Made by a program: the position numbers and the translations under genes
Notes under the pieces: generated by a model
What the model saw: the letters and a program-made list of their open reading frames with translations, nothing else
Told to the model about the DNA's origin: nothing
The model's database searches: none
Shown here: piece by piece, positions 36,000-46,831 of the stretch
How the letters are laid out: every line of letters starts with the position of its first letter
Numbering within the stretch: position 1 is the first letter of the stretch
DNA from: Darksidea phi
Lineage: Eukaryota; Ascomycota; Dothideomycetes; Pleosporales; Lentitheciaceae
Direction of reading: 5' to 3'
DNA length: 64,000 bases
Assembly: GCA_030770425.1 (NCBI GenBank)
Contig: JASJFT010000014.1
Coordinates: 372,001-436,000, forward strand

Positions 36000-38900
36000 A
36001 TGCCAAACAAGCCCCATGCACCGCGCAGCGGTACCGCGAAGAAATCGGTCCCGCCCGAGGAAGATACAAGCTTCATTGTCTTTGGGGACGGGAAAAGTAA
36101 AAAGAAGAAGGGAGGCAACTCATCGAACAATGCAGAAACGAGCAACAGCAAAACAGCCGGCAAAGCGCCCGCAGCTCAAGGTGATGCCAAGGGCAAGGGG
36201 AAAGCTCCAACTACGCAGCCTGAAGAGGCTCCCAAGAAACCAGACACCCGAACCTTGATTGCTGGCTCATCGTGGACTGGCAAACTTCCAGTCAACCTTC
36301 TCTCGGAACTTTTCCAAAAGCAGCAATGGGGCAAGCCTGACTACCGGATGCACAAAGATGGGGACACTTATGTAGCACATGTCGTCCTCTCCAAGACGAA
36401 CCCAAAGACTCGAGAAACGACTACGCTTCCACCTTTCAAGATACCGCCGGAACTCGCAAGTAAGGCACGCCAACCGTCCGCTGTTGAAGCACGCAACTTC
36501 GCCGCTGCCTACACCCTTTTCCGCGTCGCTAGTGCGAAAAACATGCACATGATGCTGCCTCCAACGTACAAGGACCTTTGGAAAGGCGAGTTCTCCGACA
36601 TGAAAAAGCAAGACGAGAGAGAAGGCAAGGCTTGGATGTACGAAGCTGATCCGTTCTTTGGCTTTCTGGAACGAGAAAAGGCCAGAGAAATCGCTGCGAA
36701 AGAACGCGAGAAGAAAGAGAAAGCGCGAGCTGAGGCAGCAAAAACTCAAAATCTCCAGCCCGGCATGTCTATGCCTAACTCACGGGCCACATCGTCTGGC
36801 AAGAGCATCTTGAAGGGTTGGGAGCGAGTTCCGAAGATTGAGCTAGGCAAGAAGACAAGGAAACAGGTCGAGCGCGTCATTCGTCGCGATGCCGTCTGGA
36901 ATCCCAACGGCATCGTCATGGATCTCAATACTCGCATCAGAATTGAAGATGAGGTCACAGATCTTGGCTTTCGCAGAAGTCATGTTGAAGAAGCGGCCGA
37001 CATTTGCAAAGATCGTGAGGAAGTCATCGAATGGTTGCTCATCCATGTGCCCGAGGATGATCTTCCATCGTGGAGTCTTCCTGAGGGCTATGTTGCGGGT
37101 ATCAGCATGGCAAGTTCTAATCTCAAGCGAGAAGGCGCCATAAAGCGTCTTGCAGCTGCAGGATATGCCCACGAACTCTGCGAAGAAGCCTACGATAGCC
37201 AAGGTGGCAGCGAGCGAAAAGCAGCGGCGCTTCTTCAAGCCCATTTGCTTCGACCCGCGGACAATGAAGAGGACATTGCCAAAGATCTAGAAAACCTTGT
37301 ACTCACAGATAACTCAGAGGACGTGGTAGACGGAGCTACTGATCCTTGGGAAGAAGAGATGTCATCTCTAGAAGCCATTTACGACAAGCTTTTTTCTCGG
37401 TCATCCCCTACCGTATGCCGCATCGAGCTCGACATCAAGCAGCAGGGCAAGCGTCTCGTGCTTCAGGTGCACAGGCCTTTTGGTCCTTACCCCATGATTG
37501 TGCCTATCATTACCTTCGAGGCTGAGATCCCAGCCTACATTCGGCTAAGCATCATCCGGAAAGCTTTACTTCACGCCGAAGCCAACTTTCTCGGAATGCC
37601 CATGATATATGATATCGTCGATTGGCTGCAACAGAACGCGGGCGAGATCTTCAAAAACCCAGGGCGGCTCACTGATGTGGCATCAGGTTTGTCGGCAGAT
37701 CACCAGACCGCGAGCCAACAGCTACATGCTGCCAAAAGTAAGGGCAGGGCTCGTAAACCTATATGTTGGGATGCAGGTACACCGCAAAGCCAAAGGTTGT
37801 TGACCCAATGGCAGGCAAAACAAGAGACTCCAGCACAGAAAAAGATGATGGCCGTTCGGCAGTCCCTTCCGGCGTGGAAGTTGCGAGACGACATCGTACA
37901 GACTGTCAATCAAAGTCAGGTCACTATTATCTCAGGCGAGACCGGTTCTGGCAAGTCCACGCAGTCTGTCCAGTTCGTTCTCGACGACCTTATCCAACGA
38001 CAACTCGGTGGAGTTGTCAACATCATCTGCACCCAGCCTCGAAGGATCTCCGCCTTGGGTCTTGCTGATCGTGTATCGGACGAGCGATGCTCCCAGGTCG
38101 GCGAAGAAGTCGGATACGCGATTCGAGGCGAATCGAAACAGAAGCCAGGCACAACTAAGATCACTTTTGTCACGACTGGTGTTCTGCTGAGGCGACTTCA
38201 GACTTCAGGTGGCAGTACCGACGATGTGGTTGCCGCGCTTGCTGATGTGAGCCACGTCGTCGTCGACGAGGTGCATGAGCGCAGTCTCGATACGGATTTC
38301 CTTTTAGTACTGCTTCGCGATATCTTGCGACGTCGTAAGGATCTCAAAGTCATTTTGATGAGTGCTACTCTTGACGCCGAGGTCTTTGAGCGTTATTTCG
38401 CAGACGTCGGTCCAGTCGGACGCGTGGAAATCGAAGGCAGAACTTATCCCGTGCAGGACTTCTACCTTGACGATATCGTGCATGCGACTGGCTTTACAGG
38501 CCAGGGTGCTGACTTCGAGGAAGAGCCTGCCGAGAGGTCGTTCTCTGCCAACCTTCGAAACGTTGGTTTCGGTATCAACTATGACCTAATTGCAGAGACA
38601 GTTCGCTGCATAGATGGACAGCTCGGACAGAAGGACGGTGGCATTCTAATCTTCCTTCCTGGCACCATGGAGATCGACCGTACTCTTCAGGCTATCAGCC
38701 ATTACCCCCAATTTCATGCTCTGCCTTTGCATGCGTCTCTTCTTCCAGTCGAGCAAAAGCGCGTCTTTCCACTAGCACCGCCTGGGAAACGCAAGGTCAT
38801 CGCAGCCACAAATGTAGCCGAAACTTCCATCACCATCGAGGACATTGTGGCAGTCATCGATACAGGTCGCGTTAAAGAGACGAGCTTCGACCCACAGAAC

Positions 38901-40196
38901 AACATGGTTCGACTTGCGGAGACATGGGCCTCTCGAGCCGCGTGCAAGCAACGAAGAGGTCGAGCTGGTCGTGTACGTGCCGGTGAGTGCTACAAGATGT
39001 ATACGCGCAATGCTGAAGCGAAGATGATGGAGCGACCCGAACCCGAAATTCGGCGCGTACCGCTAGAGCAACTTTGCCTATCTATCAAAGCCATGGGCGT
39101 TCAGGACGTCCCGAGCTTCCTCGCATCAGCGCTTACACCACCCGAGAGCACGGCTGTCGAAGGTGCTATCCGGCTACTCGGCCAAATGGGTGCAATCACC
39201 GACAATGCGCTCACCGCCCTCGGCCGCCACATGTCAATGATTCCAGCAGACCTGCGATGTAGCAAGCTTCTTGTCTACGGAGCAACCTTTGGCTGCCTGG
39301 AGGCCGCTCTCACCATCGCTGCCGTACTCACGACCCGAAGCCCTTTCATCTCTCCTCGCGAGCGTAATGACGATATTCGCGCCGACTTCAACCGCATTCG
39401 CGCCTCCTTCTCAAACAATCAAGGCGATCTGCTGGTCGATCTGCGCGCTTTCGAGCAATGGTCTGCCTTCCGCAGCAAAGGAGCCTCGACTCGCGAACTC
39501 CGCTCTTGGTGCGCAGAGAATCGTCTTTCCCCACAAACCCTCTTCGACATCGCGTCCAACCGCTCCCAGTATCTCTCCTCCTTGAAGGAAATCTCTTTCA
39601 TACCCACCACTTACTCGTCTACGAACACGAAGACACAGTCTACATACAACAAACATAATAGCAACGACGCTCTCATTCGCGCGCTCATTGCAGGCTCTTT
39701 CAATCCTCAAATTGCCCGCATCCAACTCCCGGACAAGAAGTTTGCTGCCGGGATCGCAGGAGCCGTCGAACTCGACCCTTCCGCCCGTGAAATCAAATAC
39801 TTCAACCAAGACAACGGTCGGGTTTTCGTCCACCCATCCTCTACCCTCTTCTCATCACAAACCTTCCCTTCAAATGCATCCTTCATCGCTTACTTCAACA
39901 AGATGGCCACCTCGAAGATATTCATCCGTGAACTTACGCCTTTCAACGCATACTCACTGCTCATGTTCGCGGGTGAGATCAGGGTGGACACGCTAGGTAG
40001 GGGATTAGTGGTCGACGAGTGGATAAGGTTGAGAGGCTGGGCGCGAATTGGAGTCCTGGTCAGTCGGTTGAGGGCAATGTTGGATCGCGTGTTGGACATC
40101 AAGGTACAGGAGCCTGGAAAGGAGCTGGACAATAGGCAGAGCGAGGTTGTGGATGTTGTACGATGGTTGGTTGAGAGGGATGGGTTGGATAACTAG
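36000..40196 (+). CDS. DEAH-box RNA helicase with UBA-like and RWD domains (DHX57/DHX29, YLR419W type)
   Basis: An intronless 1398-aa ATP-dependent RNA helicase. The N-terminus is Lys/Ser-rich and disordered. It is followed by a domain with KPDYRMHKDGDTYVAHVVLS (about 112-131), a UBA-like helix set (about 318-365) and an RWD domain (about 450-560, MSSLEAIYDKLFS). The helicase core has motif I GETGSGKST (about 646), motif Ia TQPRRISA, motif II DEVH in VVDEVHERSLDTD (about 755), motif III SAT, motif V and motif VI QRRGRAGR (about 984), then HA2 and OB folds. Domain order matches DHX57/DHX29 and yeast YLR419W. DHX29 relatives act in translation initiation on structured mRNAs; for this protein that role is inferred. 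ATG at 36000 begins MPNKPHAPRSG. Confidence 0.94.
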   Translation: MPNKPHAPRSGTAKKSVPPEEDTSFIVFGDGKSKKKKGGNSSNNAETSNSKTAGKAPAAQGDAKGKGKAPTTQPEEAPKKPDTRTLIAGSSWTGKLPVNLLSELFQKQQWGKPDYRMHKDGDTYVAHVVLSKTNPKTRETTTLPPFKIPPELASKARQPSAVEARNFAAAYTLFRVASAKNMHMMLPPTYKDLWKGEFSDMKKQDEREGKAWMYEADPFFGFLEREKAREIAAKEREKKEKARAEAAKTQNLQPGMSMPNSRATSSGKSILKGWERVPKIELGKKTRKQVERVIRRDAVWNPNGIVMDLNTRIRIEDEVTDLGFRRSHVEEAADICKDREEVIEWLLIHVPEDDLPSWSLPEGYVAGISMASSNLKREGAIKRLAAAGYAHELCEEAYDSQGGSERKAAALLQAHLLRPADNEEDIAKDLENLVLTDNSEDVVDGATDPWEEEMSSLEAIYDKLFSRSSPTVCRIELDIKQQGKRLVLQVHRPFGPYPMIVPIITFEAEIPAYIRLSIIRKALLHAEANFLGMPMIYDIVDWLQQNAGEIFKNPGRLTDVASGLSADHQTASQQLHAAKSKGRARKPICWDAGTPQSQRLLTQWQAKQETPAQKKMMAVRQSLPAWKLRDDIVQTVNQSQVTIISGETGSGKSTQSVQFVLDDLIQRQLGGVVNIICTQPRRISALGLADRVSDERCSQVGEEVGYAIRGESKQKPGTTKITFVTTGVLLRRLQTSGGSTDDVVAALADVSHVVVDEVHERSLDTDFLLVLLRDILRRRKDLKVILMSATLDAEVFERYFADVGPVGRVEIEGRTYPVQDFYLDDIVHATGFTGQGADFEEEPAERSFSANLRNVGFGINYDLIAETVRCIDGQLGQKDGGILIFLPGTMEIDRTLQAISHYPQFHALPLHASLLPVEQKRVFPLAPPGKRKVIAATNVAETSITIEDIVAVIDTGRVKETSFDPQNNMVRLAETWASRAACKQRRGRAGRVRAGECYKMYTRNAEAKMMERPEPEIRRVPLEQLCLSIKAMGVQDVPSFLASALTPPESTAVEGAIRLLGQMGAITDNALTALGRHMSMIPADLRCSKLLVYGATFGCLEAALTIAAVLTTRSPFISPRERNDDIRADFNRIRASFSNNQGDLLVDLRAFEQWSAFRSKGASTRELRSWCAENRLSPQTLFDIASNRSQYLSSLKEISFIPTTYSSTNTKTQSTYNKHNSNDALIRALIAGSFNPQIARIQLPDKKFAAGIAGAVELDPSAREIKYFNQDNGRVFVHPSSTLFSSQTFPSNASFIAYFNKMATSKIFIRELTPFNAYSLLMFAGEIRVDTLGRGLVVDEWIRLRGWARIGVLVSRLRAMLDRVLDIKVQEPGKELDNRQSEVVDVVRWLVERDGLDN

Positions 40197-41161
40197 AGCT
40201 TCCATTGGTGGGTATCGAAAGGAGGAGGATTGAACCTTTCTGGCGTTCTGTTATAGAGTAAAAATAGATATATTGTGGTAGCATTTTTCAATGACAGCCT
40301 AAAACAGCTCTGTTGTCACTAAAGTAGAATGGAATTAGCAGAACTAAAGACAATCGATCCAACCAGCGTTTAGAGACGTACTTAGCCCCATTAGAGAAGT
40401 ACAAGCTCTCTCAAAACAAATTAATATGTGCCCAAGTTGTAAAATACTCTAGGGACTAACCGAACTACTACGGGACTCACACCTGGCAGCATCTACAAAG
40501 ATGATCCTCCGGGAGAGCGATTTCCAGCGCCGAAATGGACTCTACCTAATAGACTGATATCCCGTCTCTACCACCACCACCACTGTGAGGAAAGAACTAG
40601 AATATACCGCCTTGCCTAAAACAGTCTTTTATTGGTGCCGGAGAAGAGAAAACTACGATACTTTGACGAGAGCGTCGATGTTTGAGTTTAGTAAACTGTA
40701 TACGCGTTCTAGAGCACCAGCTAATTGCTTTCAAGGGCTCGATTTGGAACAAAAGAGGAGGAGGTGATGTTCGGTATGTGGAGATTACTCGTAGTTCCTG
40801 GTAGCCGTTTCTTCGGTGACGAGGATAAACTATGCGGTTGACCGGATGACTTTATCTTGAAACGAGATGTAGATATACGCGCCATGTTGCTGGACGGGTC
40901 GAACATTTAATACTTTGACAGCTCGTGGAATGGATATGAGCACATATTTATTAGGGGGGCTTGGGCCTAGGCTCTTGCAGGTATGCATGTTAGAGGTCCA
41001 AGAGAGTAGGTGTGCCTATTGAGAGGCTCTTTTGAAGCTACTGCTAGGACGTCTGGTTGGACATACTACGTATACTAGCAAACATTTAAGTACAGAAACT
41101 GCATCTCAGGTGCATTTATAGCAATCCGCTACTAACCACATATAAAATTGGCTTATGGTGA
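40197..41161. other. intergenic between convergent genes
   Basis: The 3' flanks of the helicase and HIT genes, moderately AT-rich. A 60-aa ORF at 40585-40767 has no support. Confidence 0.45.
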
Positions 41162-41790
41162 CTATGTTTGCTTTTGCTTCCTCAGCGCTTCTCTCAAGAC
41201 CTTGTCGTCCGACTTCCACATCAACGGCAGCCATGTAGGATATTTAAACAGTCGCAAATACCACCGCGGCTTGATAATGACATGCAGGTGGAGGTGATGA
41301 ATAGATATAATGTCCGGCCAGAATACTGATCCAGCTAGTGGTCTGCGCCCTCGGTGGTATCCCGAATGAATCGCGGACGGAGAGACATCTACACAATATC
41401 TCTCCAGAAGCAACCTTTTCACATCTTCCAAACGCTCCACTACTCCTGTCAGCGCTCTTGTTCGGTTGCACGGGAAAGGCAGCTTGATACTTACGAAGTG
41501 GAACATGCTGAACCGTAAGGGCTTCCACGTCTCTTACGTGTTCGATTGGTATCAGCAACCAGTGTATCTGCCCCGCGGGCCGAACGTTCTCGAATGCAAT
41601 AATGTGGTCATCCTGTTGCTTCGCTTAGCCTCGAGCGCGTCGATGGACAAGGTGCAACGCTTACCTGGTAGATGACGTTTTGAAAGTTCTGGTGGTTGCA
41701 GAATCGGCACACGTCTTGCTTCTTCTCTGTCCATTCCAAACTAGCGAGGTAGCGTACGACTTGACGCAATAGAGCAGTCATAGAGCACAT
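41162..41790 (-). CDS. HIT-family nucleotide hydrolase (HINT3-like)
   Basis: 175 aa from exons 41790-41665, 41612-41495 and 41445-41162. A CRFC pair (C28, C31) opens the domain, followed after the first splice by DDHIIAFENVRPAGQIHWLL and PIEHVRDVEAL. Exon 3 supplies HSGYHRGRRPLAGSVFWPD and the histidine triad SIHHLHLHVI (H132, H134, H136), then a long amphipathic C-terminal tail (RWYLRLFKYPTWLPLMW). The family hydrolyses AMP from nucleotide or protein adducts; the natural substrate in fungi is not known. The start could also be the second Met at 41781. It is divergent from the Sam35-like gene. Confidence 0.87.
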
Positions 41791-42585
41791 AATATTGGAA
41801 CGATAATTACCCCGCTCGAGCCCTAGAGAATCCTAAATCGGGGCTTGAATGACGCCCCTCGACTTGTAACAGAAGGAAAGTTAGCCAAATCTCAGCGTAA
41901 CTAGAGCGAGAGACTTGTGGATATTAGACTCTGGAGCCTAGAAGCGCGGCGTATATGGCTGTGTATACACTAGCGTCTTGGCTGGTGAGCTACGTCACTT
42001 TTTTTCGCGCTTACGAACATCTGTAGCTGTAGTTTATCTGATGATCTTCAACGCTTCTCCTTGCACGAACCCGTGCACATAAATTCCATCGACCAAAACA
42101 ATATCTTTAGAGTTGATAGCCAGCGATGGAAGGCGGGCGGCTGACACGGCATCTTGCCACATTATACTTCCTAGTACGCCATATGAAGCGGTTTCCAACT
42201 CCTTCACGATCGAGGTCGGAGTGGTCAAGTTTCATTGCGGAGCGAGTTACCTTGTTCTCGGAAGTCAAACTGTTATCTTTCCTGCGTCACCGAGAAGGCG
42301 CAAGAGAAGCACCATAGCCACCATAGCCGTTATCGAAGAATCCGGCTCACGTGCGTCCTTAGTTAGCCCGTTCTTGGGCATGAAAGGGATACAGTCGTGC
42401 ACTGGTCGCGGAGCAGATGAATAAGCAACTTGGTGATGAGTTCGAGGCTTCTTCCCTCGGCAAAATCCACCCTCGCAAAGTTCCCAGTCAAACCAGCAAG
42501 ATTAGGCGAGTGCGTCACTCCCGAAAGCCCATCTCAAACTTTCGCGCACCCTCATCGCCAACAATCTCCCGCAAGCCAGTGGACC
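41791..42585. promoter_or_regulatory. divergent promoter region, HIT gene and Sam35-like gene
   Basis: A 795-nt region. A 64-aa minus ORF (42034-42228) ending VHGFVQGEALKIIR is protein-like but unsupported, and antisense plus ORFs overlap it. A long leader with several upstream ATGs precedes the Sam35-like start. Confidence 0.4.
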
Positions 42586-43622
42586 ATGACCACCGCACAG
42601 AATCAGCGCGATGACCCGCCCCAGGATGCCCGTCGCCCACAGCCCCAGCCCCCCCACAGTCTCTTTTCCGTGCCGACGCCGATAAAGCAGCTTTTTGACA
42701 GATTTCCCATCCTTACTTATGCTGCGAACGACCTCCCACAGCGTGCACCGAGGAAGAGGAATGCCCATACGTTATATGTGTTTGCAACGGAAAGGGGGGT
42801 GGTGGAGGGCGCGCCGTCGTTTAATCCAGGATGTTTGAAGTGGCAGGTGAGCTTGTGGTGGTTTATTTGGGATGTTGCGGAGGTGCTAATGCGATGAAGG
42901 CATATCTTAAATTCTCTGGCATTGATTTCCAGATCGCGTCCTCGAATAATCATGCTTCCCCGAGTGGGGCGCTGCCTTTCCTCCTCCCTTCTATAGCTGA
43001 AGGCTCGAAACCTCCACCGCCTGTACCGTCAGGGAAATTACAGCGATGGAGCATGAACAACAGTCCCTCGGCGATTGAGGAACCGGGAGACTTGCGGTAC
43101 GAAGCATACCTGTCGCTTCTAGACCACCGGATACGGAGGGCTTGGGTGCGTTTGTTCTCCTATCGAGCTGCATCGTCATGACTGACAAGATTACAGCTCT
43201 ACAACATCTACCTCTCCGCAAACTCCACCTCCCTCGCCGAACCCCTCTACATCCTGCCCACCTCGAGCAACCCTTTCGTGCGCCTCAGTACCGCGCGCTC
43301 ACTCCGCTCCGCCGCGTCAACCGAGTTGCTCAAACACTCGGCCGTCATAAACGCGCAGGACCTCTACGAACAAGCCGAGGAAGCCTTCGCAGCGCTCGAA
43401 ATGGCACTAAGCAGAGACGAATGGTTCTTCGGCGCTAAAAAACCCGGGCTCTTCGACGCCAGCGTCTTCGCTTACACACATTTGCTGTTGGACGACGGCC
43501 TCGGTAACGGCTGGGTCGAGACGCGTCTACGCGACGCGGTGCGCTCGCGGAAGAATCTAGTGGCCCATCGCGAGCGGATACGGACTTCCTACTTTTCCGC
43601 TACTACTACCAATGCGTCGTGA
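42586..43622 (+). CDS. SAM35: metaxin/Sam35-like mitochondrial outer-membrane protein
   Basis: 310 aa from exons 42586-42846, 42900-43145 and 43197-43622, all phase 0. The conserved start of the family is visible (SLFSVPTPIKQLFDRFPILT), then a thioredoxin-like half with NPGCLKWQAYLKFSGIDF bridging the first splice and NNHASPSGALPFLLPS. A GST-like helical half follows (LYNIYLSANSTSLAEPLYIL, SRDEWFFGAKKPGLFDASVF with the metaxin-type DASVFAY core). The protein should sit on the cytosolic side of the SAM/TOB complex, which inserts beta-barrel proteins such as porin and Tom40. Distinguishing Sam35 from other metaxins rests on length and the N-terminal signature. Confidence 0.84.
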
Positions 43623-44168
43623 AATATGCACGAGCAATGACTCCGACTCGCATACGCACTGTAGCGTACGCATGTACAACATCTGTAGCATTACCCAAAG
43701 CAGCTTTGCGCGGAACACTAGGGCGGACGCGCGCAGGAAGGGAAATGTAATGTTGCATAGCGGCATGCCCATGGCGCTTCTTATTCGGTAGCAATATGTT
43801 TTGCTACCGTTGGGTCCCGACTTGGCTGATCCGTTTCCTGCACATGTGAGTCATGCCCAATGGGACTGCACAACGACAAGATGCCGGTTTGGGACGAGCA
43901 GAGGTAGGACGAGGGCGCGCGGCGGTTTATATATATTCCGTCCAAGGCCTCTTCTTCAATTCATTGTTCGGATTCTCAGGTGTTCGTGTTGATTTGTGGT
44001 ACTACTGTGCCCCGCAGCGAGTCGTTTCTTACCCCTTTCGTCCATCTTCGTATCTGCGACCATCCTCATACTTTCTTCGCTCAGTTTACCCGCCGTCATC
44101 TGAACGCAAAAACTCAAACCCCCCAGATTTCCCCACTGCTAATTAAGTCCTCTACAAAACTCAACACA
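43623..44168. promoter_or_regulatory. promoter and leader of the methyltransferase gene
   Basis: A 546-nt upstream region with a TATA-like stretch TTTATATATATT at about 43924-43935. The open frame runs upstream of the chosen ATG to 43980, but that part lacks any domain. Confidence 0.5.
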
Positions 44169-45275
44169 ATGACCCAGCCGACCTCCATAAACATGACCTT
44201 CGACACCTCCCTCGTCGACCTAAACACCTCCTTCTCAACCACCGAATCAGACCCTTCCTCCGAAACTAACACAAACACGCAACGAATCACAACTACAGAG
44301 ACACCCGTACTCCAGCAAGAAGCAGGCAGTAGTAGTCAAGAAACGCCCAAGCAATCTCAAACCACCCTCGCACCAGACACAACGCCAGTTCAACACCTCC
44401 CAACACAGCAAGCATACGACCAATGGGCCGCTGTCTACGATACAGACGGCAACATGCTACAAGCCATTGACGACCTCGAACTCGCTACCCTCCTCCCCTC
44501 ATTCCTAAGTACCGTGGTAGAAAAGACAACCTCTCCAACAGATACCGATACCGATACCGATACCGATACCGCCGTACCCAAGCCGCTCCACAAAGACGCT
44601 CCCAATCGACGCCGAACCCTCACCCTCCTCGACCTAGGCTGCGGCACCGGTCGCAACACCGCAAAACTGCTCGCCCACGCCTGGCCGCAAGACATCCAAA
44701 TCCACATCACAGGCCGCGACTTCTCGCGCGCCATGCTGGACCAAGCGGCACTGAAACTGGACCCTTTGGCCCGGGGAACCCAGAACGTCGTGTTGAAATT
44801 GGAGCACGCGGATTGTTTCCCTGGGTTTGACAATTCTGCTTGCGAGCCCGCACCCGCACCCCCGCCTGCTATCTTGGCTGGAGATGCGCGAGATGCGCGA
44901 GGTGCTGAACAAGGCGTGCATGCACTAATTAGCACACTCGTTCTCGAACATGTGCCGCTGACGGCGTACTTCGCTACTGTGTCTGCACTTCTTTTGCGCG
45001 GCGGCTACGCGCTGATAACGAATATGCACGGCGACATGGGTCGTATATCGCAGGCTGGCTTCATCAATGCCGCGGGCGTCAAAGTGCGGGGGCAGAGCTA
45101 CGCGCATACGGTGCAAGACACTATTGACGAGGCAAAGAAGGCGGGGTTCGAGGTTCTCAGTGTGAAGGAGCGGCGGATGGAGAGGGGGGATGTGGAGAGT
45201 GGGAGGGTGGGGGAAAGGGGAGGGAAGTGGATTGGTGTGTATGTGTGGTATGGGATTGTGCTTAGGAAGGTGTGA
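44169..45275 (+). CDS. class I SAM-dependent methyltransferase
   Basis: A 368-aa cytosolic enzyme. ATG at 44169 (MTQPTSINMTFD, context CACAATG) is chosen over an earlier in-frame ATG at 43980. The first 85 residues are Thr/Ser/Gln-rich and disordered. The fold starts at QQAYDQWAAVYDTDGNMLQAI, a signature of ubiE-like methyltransferases. It shows motif I LLDLGCGTGRNTAKLL, an acidic motif II region (ITGRDFSRAMLDQA) and motif IV around LISTLVLEHVP. An inserted loop of five TD dipeptides comes from a perfect GATACC x5 array (44541-44570). Family members act on small molecules, often quinones or secondary metabolites; the substrate here is unknown. Confidence 0.86.
   Translation: MTQPTSINMTFDTSLVDLNTSFSTTESDPSSETNTNTQRITTTETPVLQQEAGSSSQETPKQSQTTLAPDTTPVQHLPTQQAYDQWAAVYDTDGNMLQAIDDLELATLLPSFLSTVVEKTTSPTDTDTDTDTDTAVPKPLHKDAPNRRRTLTLLDLGCGTGRNTAKLLAHAWPQDIQIHITGRDFSRAMLDQAALKLDPLARGTQNVVLKLEHADCFPGFDNSACEPAPAPPPAILAGDARDARGAEQGVHALISTLVLEHVPLTAYFATVSALLLRGGYALITNMHGDMGRISQAGFINAAGVKVRGQSYAHTVQDTIDEAKKAGFEVLSVKERRMERGDVESGRVGERGGKWIGVYVWYGIVLRKV
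44541..44570 (+). repeat. GATACC hexanucleotide x5
   Basis: A perfect in-frame microsatellite inside the methyltransferase gene, encoding alternating Asp-Thr between the N-terminal helix and motif I. Confidence 0.95.
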
Positions 45276-45498
45276 AGTTGAAAATATGGATGACGTGTGA
45301 AAAGTGATGATTGTTCCATACTAGAATGTCTAGTATCAAGAGAGCCAATAGTAGAAATGTCCACCTATGCAAAATGAAGCCTAGCTATCGTGGCTCAACT
45401 ATCCGTCCCTAAAATCATAACCGCCAAAGCCAACATCGCGATGATTCGGTACTGAAAAAGCAACCACATGCGTCACCAAGCCCGCTGACCGACACCGT

Positions 45499-46831
45499 CT
45501 AAGCCTCCGGAGCAGCGAACCCCTTGTGCTCCTTGTGCGGCTTGTACCAATACGCATCTTTCTTGGGCTGCAGCTCCTTGCTGAGCTTCTCGAGGATGGT
45601 CTGGAGAAGCTTCTCCTTGCCGGCCTCGTTGTTAGCATCGCGGTTCCAGATGGCCACTTGGACGGCGTTCCAGCGGACGCTGTACGAGATGCCGCAGATG
45701 TCGTCGTTGAACGCTAGAATACACGTTAGTAATGTGGTAGCGAGTATAGAGGTCACGGGAAAACTTACACTCGCGCTTGGTCTCGACGGCAGACTGCAAG
45801 ATGTCGCCGACGGCGAGGAGGCAGATCTCGTGCCAAAAGGCAGGCGCGATCTCCTTGGGGATGCGGAAGTAGTAAGCGCCGCCACGGGCGTTGCGAGGGT
45901 CTTCCCAGAGGGGCTTGACGCCGACGTGGAAGAGGTGGATGGAGTCCCTCAGCTTGAGATTGTCGACGGGGATATTGTTGAAGTGCTGGTAGAACTCCTT
46001 GACGGAGATGATCTGGTCGCCGAGGGGCTTGGGGCGCGAGGCATACTCTTCGGCGCCGGCGGTGGCTGACTTGCTACCCGGGCCCGACTGCTGGCCCTTC
46101 TCGGCCCAGAACTGCCACTTGAAGCGGAACTCGGGAACGCGGACAGACTTGAAGATGCTGTTCAGCATGGCGGTGCCGCGGGCGGGCGATGCAGTAGCTG
46201 AGACCTCCTGGGAGTTTGCCTGGGGGAGGTTGGACGTGCTGAGCAAGGGGAGTCGGCCAGCCATCTCGTCGATCTTGGGGTTGGGGATGGTGAGGTTGAG
46301 TTCGGTGGCGACGGCCTCAAGTTCAGCGGAGTCGTCTCCAGCAGCGAAGATACGCTTCCAGTTGGCGATGGCGAGCTCGTTGAGAATGTCCTTGATGTTC
46401 TCCTTGCCGGCGGCAGAGCGAGCGGGGCGAGTAGCGACGGGCGGGAAGTACGCGTTGAGGGTTGCTACGACGTGGTCAAGACCGACCTTGACGCCGTTGT
46501 TCAAGGGACCGCTGGGCTTGGGCGGAAGTGGATTGCCGCGGGTGACTTGCTGAAGAGTCTCGACAAGGAACAGCGGGATAGGCTGACGCTTGGTGAAGTT
46601 GTCCTTGGTGACGGCCTTGACGTTGAGGTCCTTATCGTCAGTCTCGACGTTGGAGTCCTTGGCTGAGAAAACGTTGAGGTCCTTGGTGGTGGTCTCGGCC
46701 TTGACTTCAGAATAGTCCTGAAGTGAGAAGGCGGCGAACGCAGGGAAGTTGTTGCGAACTGAGCGCTGCTGGTAGTAGGTGCACTTGGTGGACGGCTGCG
46801 GGACGTTGATCAGTCGGGCAATGTCAGCCAT
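45499..46831 (-). CDS. eIF4E-like cap-binding protein with long N-terminal extension
   Basis: 425 aa from exons 46831-45769 and 45713-45499 (55-nt intron). The eIF4E fold occupies about 235-405: FKWQFWAEKG (W242), EFYQHFNNIPVDNLKL, then FHVGVKPLWEDPRNARGGAY with the cap-stacking W309 and the acidic residue after it, FWHEICLLAVGD, and after splicing FNDDICGISYSVRWNAVQVA. These residues fit m7G cap recognition, so a role in translation initiation or mRNA repression is expected. About 230 residues precede the fold; canonical fungal eIF4E has only some 30-60. The extension has a lysine-rich repeat (TKDLNV, DKDLNV) and a helical part (ENIKDILNELAIANWKRIF). The gene is convergent with the methyltransferase (223 nt apart). 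Confidence 0.85.

Noticed and set aside
42034..42228. 64-aa minus ORF ending VHGFVQGEALKII, loosely like a carbonic anhydrase end
   Set aside because: Too short, no zinc ligands, no upstream exon found.
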